Source: Mucilaginibacter psychrotolerans (GTDB lineage: Bacteria; Bacteroidota; Bacteroidia; Sphingobacteriales; Sphingobacteriaceae). From it: a stretch of 64,000 nt of DNA. Shown here piece by piece: positions 35,021 through 42,201 of the stretch. The position numbers and the translations under genes were made by a program. The notes beneath the pieces were generated by a model. That model did no database searches and was not told the origin of the DNA. It saw nothing but the letters and a program-made list of their open reading frames with translations. How positions within the stretch are numbered: the stretch's first letter is position 1; every line of letters begins with the position of its first letter. The stretch is from contig NZ_SOZE01000013.1 in NCBI RefSeq assembly GCF_004519315.1, forward strand, positions 62,001-126,000. Reading direction: 5' to 3'.

Positions 35021-36016
35021 TTATTCCTGCGGCGGTTTGGGTTTCATCTTTGCCGCGTTGAACCTTGGCTTAAAGCCAGCAGGTTTTGGTGCGGCATCCG
35101 CTGCGGGCGCTTCCGGCGTTGCAGGTATTTCTGCCTTAGTTTCAATTGCGGCAGGTGCCGGTTCAACACTGTTTTCGGCAAGCGGTATCTCGCCTTCCGT
35201 TTTCGGTTGCGCTGTCTCCGCTGGTTTTGGCACCATCTTCATGTTGAAACGAGGCTTGAAGCCGGGTTTTGGCGCGACTCCTTCTATAGGTGGCGTGGGT
35301 GTTTCTTCAACAGGCGGCTGTACAGCAACCTGCACAGGTTCATCTGCTTTTTCCTCAACGGGCTCTGCCGGTTTCGGTGCCATCTTCATATTGAAGCGTG
35401 GCTTGAAACCAGGTTTTGGTGCGGTAGTTTCCGTAGCAGGGGCAGGTGTTTCTTCAACAGGTCTGGCTTCTGCCTGCGCAAGTGTTTTAGGTTTATCCTC
35501 TACAGGTTCAGTTGGTTTCGGTGCCATCTTCATATTGAAGCGTGGTTTAAAACCGGGTTTTGGAGCTGTTGTTTCCGCAGGGCTTGTAGTGCTTTCTTCC
35601 GGATTTTCGGCTTTTGGCTCTATCGTTGCTGCTTCTGCGGTAGCCTTTGGAGCAGCCATTTTAGGATTGAAACGGGGTTTAAATGCAGGTTTCGGTGCAG
35701 CAGACTCGGCAGGGCTTTCTACTTCCGACTCCGGACTTTCGACTTTCAAACTCGGAGAGGGAATGCTTTCTGTAAGCGTTTCTACGATAGTTTGCTCGGC
35801 CAGGCGGTTCTCTATATGTACTTTCGCAGGCTTCAGTTCGGCTGCCAAATGGTATTGCAGGCGTAATTTGTTGAACCAGTATTTTTTGGTATGGTCGAAA
35901 CTCTTCTCGCCCATTTGCTCGAAATGGGTTTTAAATTCAAAAAACAAGGCGGGCTCACCAGCTTGCAGGCGGGTAAGGTCTATCCTCTTTTTCTGAAAAA
36001 ACTCTTCGAAAGTCAT
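35021..36016 (-). CDS. PKPxFKPRFN-repeat protein
   Basis: 331 residues. The first ~75 residues form a small helical domain: MTFEEFFQKKRIDLTRLQAGEPALFFEFKTHFEQMGEKSFDHTKKYWFNKLRLQYHLA. The rest is low-complexity, Pro/Glu/Ala/Lys-rich, with five copies of a basic motif APKPxFKPRFN(M/P)KM separated by 25-50-residue acidic, Thr/Glu/Pro-rich linkers; the last copy (PKPAGFKPRFNAAKMKPKPPQE) is the C-terminus. On the DNA the copies are tandem repeats of about 150 bp. No signal peptide. Likely a scaffold with multiple basic binding sites for nucleic acid or ribosome; this is inference. Length probably varies among strains by repeat number. Confidence 0.85.
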   Translation of the reverse strand: MTFEEFFQKKRIDLTRLQAGEPALFFEFKTHFEQMGEKSFDHTKKYWFNKLRLQYHLAAELKPAKVHIENRLAEQTIVETLTESIPSPSLKVESPESEVESPAESAAPKPAFKPRFNPKMAAPKATAEAATIEPKAENPEESTTSPAETTAPKPGFKPRFNMKMAPKPTEPVEDKPKTLAQAEARPVEETPAPATETTAPKPGFKPRFNMKMAPKPAEPVEEKADEPVQVAVQPPVEETPTPPIEGVAPKPGFKPRFNMKMVPKPAETAQPKTEGEIPLAENSVEPAPAAIETKAEIPATPEAPAADAAPKPAGFKPRFNAAKMKPKPPQE

Positions 36017-36029
36017 ATTTATTTAGATA

Positions 36030-36195
36030 TAAGATAGCAAGAATCAAGATGCAAGACAAACTTCTTTTTTTCTTCTTGTCTCTTGATTCTTGACCTCTTG
36101 ATTCTACAAACCCCAAAATTAGATATAAGAGCCAGGAATCAAGAAATAAGACGAGCTCCTTTGTCTTGTCTCTTGGTTCTTAGCTCTTGATTCTG
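36030..36195. repeat. TCTCTTGATTCTTG tandem inverted repeats
   Basis: Gap between DUF2442 and the repeat protein. Two units: AAGAATCAAGATGCAAGAC pairs with GTCTCTTGATTCTTG in the first (36048-36090), and GGAATCAAGAAATAAGAC with GTCTTGTCTCTTGGTTCTT in the second (36130-36182). Both genes are on the minus strand, so these may be terminator-like spacers. Confidence 0.65.
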
Positions 36196-36198
36196 TTT

Positions 36199-36414
36199 CT
36201 AAAAATCTACTTTTAAATCCAACTTAGTAAAGTTGATTCCTTTATCCGTTTGCTCCCAGTCTTCGCGCTCCTCATCGGTAGCGTTCAACAACTTGGGAAA
36301 CCATTCCAACGGGAAAGCCTGCTGCTTACCATCGGCCTTTTCTACAAAAAGCAAACCATTGGCAAAAGTTACCTTAACTTTTTGGTCCTGCTTGCGGTTT
36401 GATAGTAGTGGCAT
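36199..36414 (-). CDS. DUF2442 family protein
   Basis: 71 residues: VKVTFANGLLFVEKADGKQQAFPLEWFPKLLNATDEEREDWEQTDKGINFTKLDLKVDF. PLEWFPKLLNATxEEREDWE is the family signature of DUF2442, small proteins often near toxin-antitoxin or plasmid genes in other bacteria; here no DUF4160-like partner is adjacent. The upstream neighbour is the perfect inverted repeat at 36436-36519. Confidence 0.85.
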   Translation of the reverse strand: MPLLSNRKQDQKVKVTFANGLLFVEKADGKQQAFPLEWFPKLLNATDEEREDWEQTDKGINFTKLDLKVDF

Positions 36415-36435
36415 GGTTCGTCAATTTAATAAACT

Positions 36436-36519
36436 CGTCATTGCGAGGAACGAAGCAATCGCTAAGCTTTGTATTGTGGATATGCTAACCGGGAGATTGC
36501 TTCGTTCCTCGCAATGACG
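36436..36519. repeat. Perfect 25-bp inverted repeat (TTGCGAGGAACGAAGCAATC type)
   Basis: Left arm 36436-36460 starts CGTCATTGCGAGGAACG; right arm 36495-36519 is its exact reverse complement, with a 34-bp loop. It lies between yebC and DUF2442 (both minus). Decayed relatives are at 20.86, 33.16 and 44.28 kb. The perfect arms point to recent arrival or active conservation. Confidence 0.9.
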
Positions 36520-36535
36520 CGCGGGGCGTTGTGGC

Positions 36536-37261
36536 TTATTCCGCCATGTTATGGTACACCGCCTGCACGTCGTCGTCTTCCTCCAGGCGGTCGATGATTT
36601 TGAACACGTCTACGGATTGCTCTTCGGTTACGGCGATGTTTGATTGTGCAACTCGCTCCAGCTTGGCCGATTTGGTTTCGATACCTAATCCTTCTAAAGC
36701 TTTCTGCATTTTGCCGAAATCCTCGTAAGCCGCGTGCAATACAGCAATTTCGTTTCCTTCCTCGTCTGCATCAACAAACAGGTCTTCTAAACCCGCATCA
36801 ATCAGTTCAAATTCCAATTCTTCCAAATCGCGGTCGCCCGGGTCGAAAGTAAATACCGATTTGCGGCTGAAGATAAAATCGAGCGATCCGGTTTTGCCCA
36901 GCGTGCCGCCGTATTTGGTGAAATAGCTGCGTACGTTGGCTACGGTACGGTTGATGTTATCGGTAGCGGTTTCTACCAATATGGCTACGCCATGCTGTGC
37001 ATAGCCCTCGTACACCAATTCTTCGTAATCTTTTTCGTCGCGACTGGTAGCGCGTTTAATGGCGGCCTCCACACGGTCCTTAGGCATGTTAACCGCCTTA
37101 GAGTTTTGGATAGCTGTGCGCAGGCGCGAATTGGTGTGCGGGTCGCCCCCGCCGGCTTTAACCGCCATTACAATTTCCTTACCCAAACGCGTAAACTGCA
37201 CCGCCATTTTGGCCCAGCGCTTAAATTTCCTTTCCTTACGGAATTCGAATGCTCTTCCCAT
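36536..37261 (-). CDS. yebC: YebC/PmpR-family regulator / translation factor
   Basis: 241 residues starting MGRAFEFRKERKFKRWAKMAVQFTRLGKEIVMAVKAGGGDPHTNSRLRTAIQNSKAVNMPKDRVEAAIKRAT, the YebC signature. EELVYEGYAQHGVAILVETATDNINRTVANVRSYFTKYGG and the C-terminal DVFKIIDRLEEDDDVQAVYHNM are also typical. Members act as transcriptional regulators or, per recent literature, assist ribosomes at proline stretches; the role here is not shown. It ends 17 bp from the perfect inverted repeat. Confidence 0.95.
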   Translation of the reverse strand: MGRAFEFRKERKFKRWAKMAVQFTRLGKEIVMAVKAGGGDPHTNSRLRTAIQNSKAVNMPKDRVEAAIKRATSRDEKDYEELVYEGYAQHGVAILVETATDNINRTVANVRSYFTKYGGTLGKTGSLDFIFSRKSVFTFDPGDRDLEELEFELIDAGLEDLFVDADEEGNEIAVLHAAYEDFGKMQKALEGLGIETKSAKLERVAQSNIAVTEEQSVDVFKIIDRLEEDDDVQAVYHNMAE

Positions 37262-37349
37262 TTTTTTGTGATTACACCGATTTATTTTGATTTCACCGAT
37301 TTCAACGATGCTCTCTAAATAATACTGTGACTTTATTCTTATTTAAGTT

Positions 37350-38300
37350 TTAAATTATCCTCTTCAAATTCTCAAGCATATCGCTGGTCATTTTGGCCAG
37401 ATCGTACTCTATTTGCCAGCCCCAGTCTTCGGTTGCCTGGCTATCGTCTATCGATTTTGGCCAGCTATCGGCAATGGCCTGGCGTGGGTCATGGTCGGCG
37501 TAGCTCAATTCGAAATTAGGCAAATGCTTTTTAATTTCATCGCCCAATTGTTCTGGCGTAAAGCTTATGCCCGCCAGGTTATAGCTGCTGCGTATTTTTA
37601 TTTGTTCGGCGGGTGCATCCATCAAGGTAATGGTAGCGCGGATAGCATCATCCATATACATCATGGGCAGGGCGGTACCTTTGGCCAAAAAGCTTTGGTA
37701 GTTGCCTTTTTTCAAAGCCTCGTGGAATATGTGAACTGCATAATCAGTTGTTCCGCCGCCCGGGTTCGCGCGCCAGCCTATTAGGCCGGGGTAACGGAGG
37801 CTGCGCACATCCAGCCCGTATTTGGCATGGTAATATTCGCACCAGCGCTCTCCTGCCAGTTTGCTGAACCCGTAAACCGTGTTAGGGTCCATTACGCAGT
37901 ATTGCGGCGTATTATATTGAGGTGAGTGCGGGCCGAAAACGGCGATAGAGCTTGGCCAGAAAACCTTTGCGGTTTTAAACTCTACGGCAAAATCAAGTAT
38001 ATGCAAAAGCCCGCTCATATTCAAATCCCAGGCCATGCGTGGTTTTTGCTCGCCCACGGCCGATAGGATAGCCGCCAGCAGGTAAACCTGTGTAGGGCGG
38101 TGCTTTTCGAATATATGGTGCAGGTTATCCTTATCCAGCACGTTGGCAAACTCGAAAGGGCCGCTGTTGCGGATAGCGTAGTTGGGGTTGTTAATGTCCG
38201 ATGCTATAACGTTTTCGGCTCCGTGTATATTCCTCAAGGCAGTAACCAGTTCGGTGCCAATTTGCCCGTTGGCGCCTATCACTAAAATCTTTTCGCTCAT
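37350..38300 (-). CDS. NAD-dependent epimerase/dehydratase, L-threonine 3-dehydrogenase-like (SDR type)
   Basis: 316-residue extended SDR. GANGQIGTEL (9-18) binds NAD; SSIAVFGPH, then the catalytic pair in VYGFSKLAGERW (Y and K in YxxxK), and RYPGLIGWRANPGGGTTDYAVHIFHEAL. This combination, especially SIAVFGP and GGGTTDYA, matches the UDP-galactose-epimerase-like L-threonine 3-dehydrogenase described in Flavobacterium. Oxidation of threonine to 2-amino-3-oxobutyrate is the best guess. It sits alone on the minus strand between repeat-rich gaps. Confidence 0.85.
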   Translation of the reverse strand: MSEKILVIGANGQIGTELVTALRNIHGAENVIASDINNPNYAIRNSGPFEFANVLDKDNLHHIFEKHRPTQVYLLAAILSAVGEQKPRMAWDLNMSGLLHILDFAVEFKTAKVFWPSSIAVFGPHSPQYNTPQYCVMDPNTVYGFSKLAGERWCEYYHAKYGLDVRSLRYPGLIGWRANPGGGTTDYAVHIFHEALKKGNYQSFLAKGTALPMMYMDDAIRATITLMDAPAEQIKIRSSYNLAGISFTPEQLGDEIKKHLPNFELSYADHDPRQAIADSWPKSIDDSQATEDWGWQIEYDLAKMTSDMLENLKRII

Positions 38301-38335
38301 GCAGATGCAGGTTTGGGCACAAAGGTAAATTTTTT

Positions 38336-38466
38336 TGTCTGAACTCGAATTTTTCGTTGTCTGAACTCGAATTTGGGGGAATTTTTAGAAGTGACAGAAT
38401 TTAGCTCAAAGCAAGCTATTTTAATTCTGTGTATTCCATTAATTCTTTAAAATTCGAGTTCAGACA
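38336..38466. repeat. MITE-like element with 17-bp terminal inverted repeats
   Basis: TGTCTGAACTCGAATTT occurs twice at the left end (38336-38352 and 38358-38374) and its exact reverse complement AAATTCGAGTTCAGACA at the right end (38450-38466). Inside, AGAATTTAGCTCAAAGCAAGC/TTTTAATTCTG forms a secondary palindrome. The right end is shared with the element at 24551-24640. No ORF. Located in the divergent gap before asd. Confidence 0.8.
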
Positions 38467-38507
38467 AATTCGCATACTAGTTTAGTAGACATTCGCAAAA
38501 AAAAACG

Positions 38508-38515
38508 CATATTTG
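38508..38515 (+). promoter_or_regulatory. Weak -7 candidate for asd
   Basis: CATATTTG differs from TAnnTTTG only at the first base and lies 83 nt before the chosen asd ATG. No good -33 element is seen. Confidence 0.25.
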
Positions 38516-38598
38516 GAGTTTAGTTTATTACATAATTTAACAAACAAATGAAACCTCCGAAGGAAGCTTCATTTTCAATTAAAAAACAGATTAACGCA

Positions 38599-39606
38599 AT
38601 GAAAATCGCAGTAGTAGGTGCCACCGGGCTGGTAGGCACTAAAATGTTGCAGATCCTTGAGGAGCGCAACTTCCCCGTTACAGAATTATTCCCTGTAGCT
38701 TCCGCTAAGAGTATTGGTAAAGAAATTACTTTTAAGGGCAAGCAGTATAAGGTGGTTTCTGTTGAGGATGCGATAAAGCAAAGGCCCGATGTTGCCCTGT
38801 TTAGTGCAGGTGGCAGTGCTTCTTTAGAGCAGGCCCCAATGTTTGCCGAAGTGGGTACTACCGTTATCGATAACTCATCGGCCTGGCGTATGGACCCCAG
38901 CAAAAAGCTGATCGTGCCGGAAGTGAATGCCGATGTATTAACTGCCAATGACAAAATCATCGCCAACCCCAATTGCTCCACCATACAAATGGTAGTGGCC
39001 TTAAAGCCCCTGCACGATAAATATAAAATCAAACGCGTGGTGGTATCTACCTACCAATCGGTAACCGGTACCGGCGTAAAAGCGGTTGACCAACTGTTCA
39101 ACGAGCGTAAAGGTATCGAAGGCCCAATGGCATACCCATACACCATCGACCTGAATGTTATCCCGCAGATTGACGTGTTCACCGAGAACGGCTATACCAA
39201 GGAAGAAATGAAGATGGTGAAGGAAACCGTTAAGATAATGGGCGATGACAGCATCAAGGTTACTGCTACCACGGTGCGTATCCCGGTAATGGGCGGCCAC
39301 TCAGAGTCGGTTAACATCGAGTTCCTGAATGATTTTGACGTGGAGGAAGTAAAAGAGCTGCTTGCCAAATCGCCGGGCATTGTAGTAACTGATGATATCG
39401 CGAACCTCAAATATCCGATGCCATTGGACGCACACGATAAAGACGAAGTTTTTGTAGGCCGCATCCGCCGCGATGAAACCCAGCCGAACACTTTAAACTG
39501 CTGGATAGTATCTGATAACCTGCGCAAGGGTGCAGCAACCAATGCCGTGCAAATTGCCGAGTATCTGGTGGCCAAGCATTTGATCGGACAGGTTGTAGAG
39601 GCGTAG
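38599..39606 (+). CDS. asd: Aspartate-semialdehyde dehydrogenase
   Basis: NADPH-dependent reduction of aspartyl-phosphate to aspartate semialdehyde, feeding lysine/DAP, threonine and methionine synthesis. 335 residues from ATG 38599 (MKIAVVGATGLVGTKML). Active-site Cys in ANPNCSTIQMV, substrate motif STYQSVTGTGVKAVDQL, and the catalytic His in VMGGHSESVNIEF. An upstream ATG at 38548 would add 17 residues with no conserved character. DapD of the same pathway is at 11 kb, not linked. Confidence 0.96.
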   Translation: MKIAVVGATGLVGTKMLQILEERNFPVTELFPVASAKSIGKEITFKGKQYKVVSVEDAIKQRPDVALFSAGGSASLEQAPMFAEVGTTVIDNSSAWRMDPSKKLIVPEVNADVLTANDKIIANPNCSTIQMVVALKPLHDKYKIKRVVVSTYQSVTGTGVKAVDQLFNERKGIEGPMAYPYTIDLNVIPQIDVFTENGYTKEEMKMVKETVKIMGDDSIKVTATTVRIPVMGGHSESVNIEFLNDFDVEEVKELLAKSPGIVVTDDIANLKYPMPLDAHDKDEVFVGRIRRDETQPNTLNCWIVSDNLRKGAATNAVQIAEYLVAKHLIGQVVEA

Positions 39607-39616
39607 GCAAATTCTA

Positions 39617-39686
39617 GAGACGTAATATTTTGCGTCTCAACATGCATTTCAGATTTGTATACGGGAGACGCGAAATATTGCGTCTC
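39617..39686. repeat. GAGACG...CGTCTC paired palindromes
   Basis: Two 22-nt units, GAGACGTAATATTTTGCGTCTC in two halves at 39617-39626/39627-39638 and a variant at 39665-39686, each with GAGACG/CGTCTC ends. The two units are also roughly inverse to each other. Follows the asd stop and may add to termination. Confidence 0.65.
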
Positions 39687-39700
39687 TACGGAAATAAATG

Positions 39701-39735
39701 AATAGGGATAGTCGGGAGATTATCCCTATTTTTAT
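39701..39735 (+). terminator. Hairpin with T-rich tail just before the secreted-protein gene
   Basis: AATAGGGATA (39701-39710) pairs perfectly with TATCCCTATT (39721-39730), followed by TTTATTTC. It could terminate asd transcripts. Because it ends only 9 nt before the ATG at 39740, it may instead control the downstream gene. Confidence 0.5.
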
Positions 39736-39739
39736 TTCA

Positions 39740-40516
39740 ATGAAAGTTGTTAAATTATTTTTGTCCGTCATCTGCCTGTTCGCGGTAACGTTTGCCTTTG
39801 CTCAAAAATCAGGGGTAATCGAAAAAAATATATTTAACTCCTACATAAAGGTACAATATTGGGCCCATACCGAAAGCGAGCAATCTTACGACTCGTTAGA
39901 AAAAGCAAACGATAATTTAGGGAATTTGATAAAAACCTATGCCATCAAATATCCATCTACGATTACCGCGCCTTTCAAATCTCTACCCGCAGGCCTCACG
40001 GTCTCTACTGCAGCAGATGGTCTTTTCAGGATTTATTCCTGGGATAGGCTAACCGGCGGGACTATGCATTTTTTTGCAAATGTTTTTCAGTACAAAATTG
40101 GCGATAAGACTTATGCATTGTTAGATCAGCCACTTGGTGAGGGCGTTAATGGCCCATTCTATCATAAATTATTCACATTGAAGGCGGAAAATAAAACCTA
40201 TTACCTCGCCGTGTTTTTGGTCATTGGTTCTTCGCGGGACCATTTGCGTGGACTACAAGTGTTTTCTATCGAAAACGGAAAGCTAAATGCTAATACAAAG
40301 CTGATAAAAACAAAATCCGGGTTGCACAACTTCCTTAGTTATGAATACGACGTTCCTGATGACGTCGATAGGGATGTTGATGTTAGTATTCATTACGATA
40401 ACGTAACACAAACCATTAAATTTCCGCTGATTGCCAGTGATGGTAAATTCACCACTAAATTCATCACCTACAAATTCAACGGGCAATATTTCGAAAAGGT
40501 TATATTAGCCAAATGA
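39740..40516 (+). CDS. Secreted protein of unknown function
   Basis: 258 residues from ATG 39740, with signal peptide MKVVKLFLSVICLFAVTFAFA and likely cleavage before QKSG. The mature protein is beta-rich with aromatic residues (GLFRIYSWDRLTGGTMHFFANVFQYKIGDKTYALLDQ, NKTYYLAVFLVIGSSRDHLRGLQVFSIENGKLN, DVSIHYDNVTQTIKFPLIASDGKFTTKFITYKFNGQYFEKVIL). An alternative ATG at 39698 would extend the n-region by 14 residues and place the hairpin inside the coding part. It overlaps the LysR gene by 4 bp (ATGA), so they are translationally coupled. No family recognised. Confidence 0.75.
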   Translation: MKVVKLFLSVICLFAVTFAFAQKSGVIEKNIFNSYIKVQYWAHTESEQSYDSLEKANDNLGNLIKTYAIKYPSTITAPFKSLPAGLTVSTAADGLFRIYSWDRLTGGTMHFFANVFQYKIGDKTYALLDQPLGEGVNGPFYHKLFTLKAENKTYYLAVFLVIGSSRDHLRGLQVFSIENGKLNANTKLIKTKSGLHNFLSYEYDVPDDVDRDVDVSIHYDNVTQTIKFPLIASDGKFTTKFITYKFNGQYFEKVILAK

Positions 40517-41409
40517 TATCCTTCAGTCACCGCGTTTTTATGGAAGTTGCCGCCAACCTTAGTTTTTCTAAGGCGGCGCAGGTGCTGTTTATTACCCAGC
40601 CGGCTGTCAGCAAACACATCAAAGCCTTGGAAGACCAATACAAGATGCCGCTTTTCGAGCGCAAGGGCAATAGCATATCACTTACGGAAGCCGGCATAAA
40701 ACTGAACGATTACCTAAAGCAAGCCACCGAAATAGAGCGCAAGATAGCCTACGAACTTTCCATCCTCAGCAACGCTGCCAATGCCGCCGGGCACCTGCGC
40801 CTTGGGGCAAGCACCACCATTGCCCTGTATATTTTGCCGTATATCCTCTCGGGTTTCCAACACGAATATGCCAACGTAGGAGTGCAATTGGTTAACCGTA
40901 ATTCGGAGTATATACTGGATGCCCTGCTGCGGCACGAGGTGGATCTCGGCATTATCGAAGCCGAAACCAAGCTCACCACCGTCACTTACACCCATTTCAT
41001 GAGCGATGAGGTGATACCGGTTTGCTCGGCAAAAAGTCCGCTGGCGGGGAAATCGCTAAGCCTGAAACAATTCGTAAAAACACCACTGGCGGTAAGGGAA
41101 CGAGGTTCGGGTACCTTGACGGCCCTGTTAAAGGCCCTCTCGGCATTGCACATCAAACCCGCCGACCTATCCATCAAAATACGCCTCGGAGGTACCGAAG
41201 CACTCAAGAACTTCCTCCTGGCCGACCAATGCCTGGGCTTTATGCCCCGCCCCTCCATCATCCGCCAATTAGCCGAAGGCGACCTAGTAGAAGTACCCAT
41301 AGAGGGCCTCAAAATAACCCGCGATTTCTACTTCATCCGCCGCAAAGGCACGGAAGATAACGGGCTGACGGGCAACTTTATGAATTATGCGGGGAAGTTT
41401 GACCGCTGA
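40513..41409 (+). CDS. LysR-family transcriptional regulator
   Basis: 298 residues. Winged helix-turn-helix at 1-60 (FMEVAANLSFSKAAQVLFITQPAVSKHIKALEDQYKMPLFERKGNSISLTEAGIKL), then a helical linker and a periplasmic-binding-protein-fold effector domain (LRLGASTTIALYILPYILSGFQHEYANVGVQLVNRNSEYILDALLRHEVDLGIIE, KTPLAVRERGSGTLTALL). The profile is like CysB/CysL-type regulators, but the effector is unknown. Its only linked gene is the upstream secreted protein (ATGA overlap), which is odd for a LysR protein. Confidence 0.92.
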   Translation: MISFSHRVFMEVAANLSFSKAAQVLFITQPAVSKHIKALEDQYKMPLFERKGNSISLTEAGIKLNDYLKQATEIERKIAYELSILSNAANAAGHLRLGASTTIALYILPYILSGFQHEYANVGVQLVNRNSEYILDALLRHEVDLGIIEAETKLTTVTYTHFMSDEVIPVCSAKSPLAGKSLSLKQFVKTPLAVRERGSGTLTALLKALSALHIKPADLSIKIRLGGTEALKNFLLADQCLGFMPRPSIIRQLAEGDLVEVPIEGLKITRDFYFIRRKGTEDNGLTGNFMNYAGKFDR

Positions 41410-41436
41410 TTAATCTGATTAAATGATTTCGTTGAT

Positions 41437-41475
41437 TGTCTGAACCATGATTCGTAGGATTAGAGGATTTCTTGA
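41437..41475. repeat. TGTCTGAACCATGATTC repeat copy
   Basis: TGTCTGAACCATGATTCGTAGGATTAGAGGATTTCTTGATTTCC-type sequence between the convergent LysR and SUKH genes. Related copies at 31119 and, more distantly, 61722. Confidence 0.6.
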
Positions 41476-41519
41476 TTTCCTCCTTTGTTTACTACGATGA
41501 TTCGATTACACTATCCTTC

Positions 41520-42086
41520 CTACTCCGCATCCCGCTCCCAACTTCTCTCATCCTCCTTATCCAATTTCTTTATAGCCACATTAAAGTTCATACTGTAATC
41601 AGTATAATTGTCCGCTACCTCATGGTCCCATAAAACGACAGGATAATCGGCGGTAAAATAATTGCGCCTCGTATCAAAACAAAGCAATCCCCAATCACTC
41701 CAATCGGCAAAGGGGATCAGGCCTATATCATAAAGATATTCATTAGGGTGACGTTCAAGTATCATGTTCCCCAATGCGTTTTGCCAGGTGCGTAAAGGGT
41801 GCCTGCAAAATGTTGCCTCGCCAATATGTAGCTCATAAAAGTGTTTATATTTTAAAAACTTCACATATGATGCCGGAAGCTTGCACTTTATTTTTTCTTC
41901 AACAGCAGCAATTTCTTCATCGGTTACCGTACTGGCAATTGGCAACCAGGTTTTCCACTCCTGATTTGCCTCCTGGCCGGGTGCTAGCATTTCCGGCTCA
42001 ATCGACCCGGGAAGTTGATTCAAGCCGCGTTCAACTTCTCTTTGCAAATACTTCTCTATAATTTCTTCTACTTTGTTGCTGGCCAT
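41520..42086 (-). CDS. SMI1/KNR4 (SUKH) family protein
   Basis: 188 residues from ATG 42086. The SUKH core is TVTDEEIAAVEEKIKCKLPASYVKFLKYKHFYELHIG, with the usual L-P-x-x-Y-x-x-F-L pattern, followed by GLIPFADWSDWGLLCFDTRRN. SUKH proteins serve as immunity proteins against polymorphic toxins or as intracellular scaffolds. No toxin gene is adjacent, so this is an orphan. A longer ORF start at 42155 is not supported because the added residues are hydrophobic filler in an AT-rich leader. Confidence 0.85.
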   Translation of the reverse strand: MASNKVEEIIEKYLQREVERGLNQLPGSIEPEMLAPGQEANQEWKTWLPIASTVTDEEIAAVEEKIKCKLPASYVKFLKYKHFYELHIGEATFCRHPLRTWQNALGNMILERHPNEYLYDIGLIPFADWSDWGLLCFDTRRNYFTADYPVVLWDHEVADNYTDYSMNFNVAIKKLDKEDERSWERDAE

Positions 42087-42201
42087 ATGCTTGTATTTTG
42101 ATGCAAAATAACTAAATATTACCTCCTTTTGTAACAACCCTGCCACCGTTAGCATATTGTTAATTTAACTGCTAAATTAGCCTCAGCTAATACTGATAAT
42201 C

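Noticed and set aside
35037..35996. 319-residue plus-strand ORF rich in Gly/Ala/Phe repeats
   Set aside because: It is the antisense mirror of the PKPxFKPRFN repeats; the minus-strand frame has a plausible N-terminal domain and motif structure, whereas this one has no start context or family.
36436..36519. Possible CRISPR or small-RNA gene at the perfect inverted repeat
   Set aside because: One repeat pair only, no spacer array and no promoter-like signal; the family is a dispersed palindromic element.
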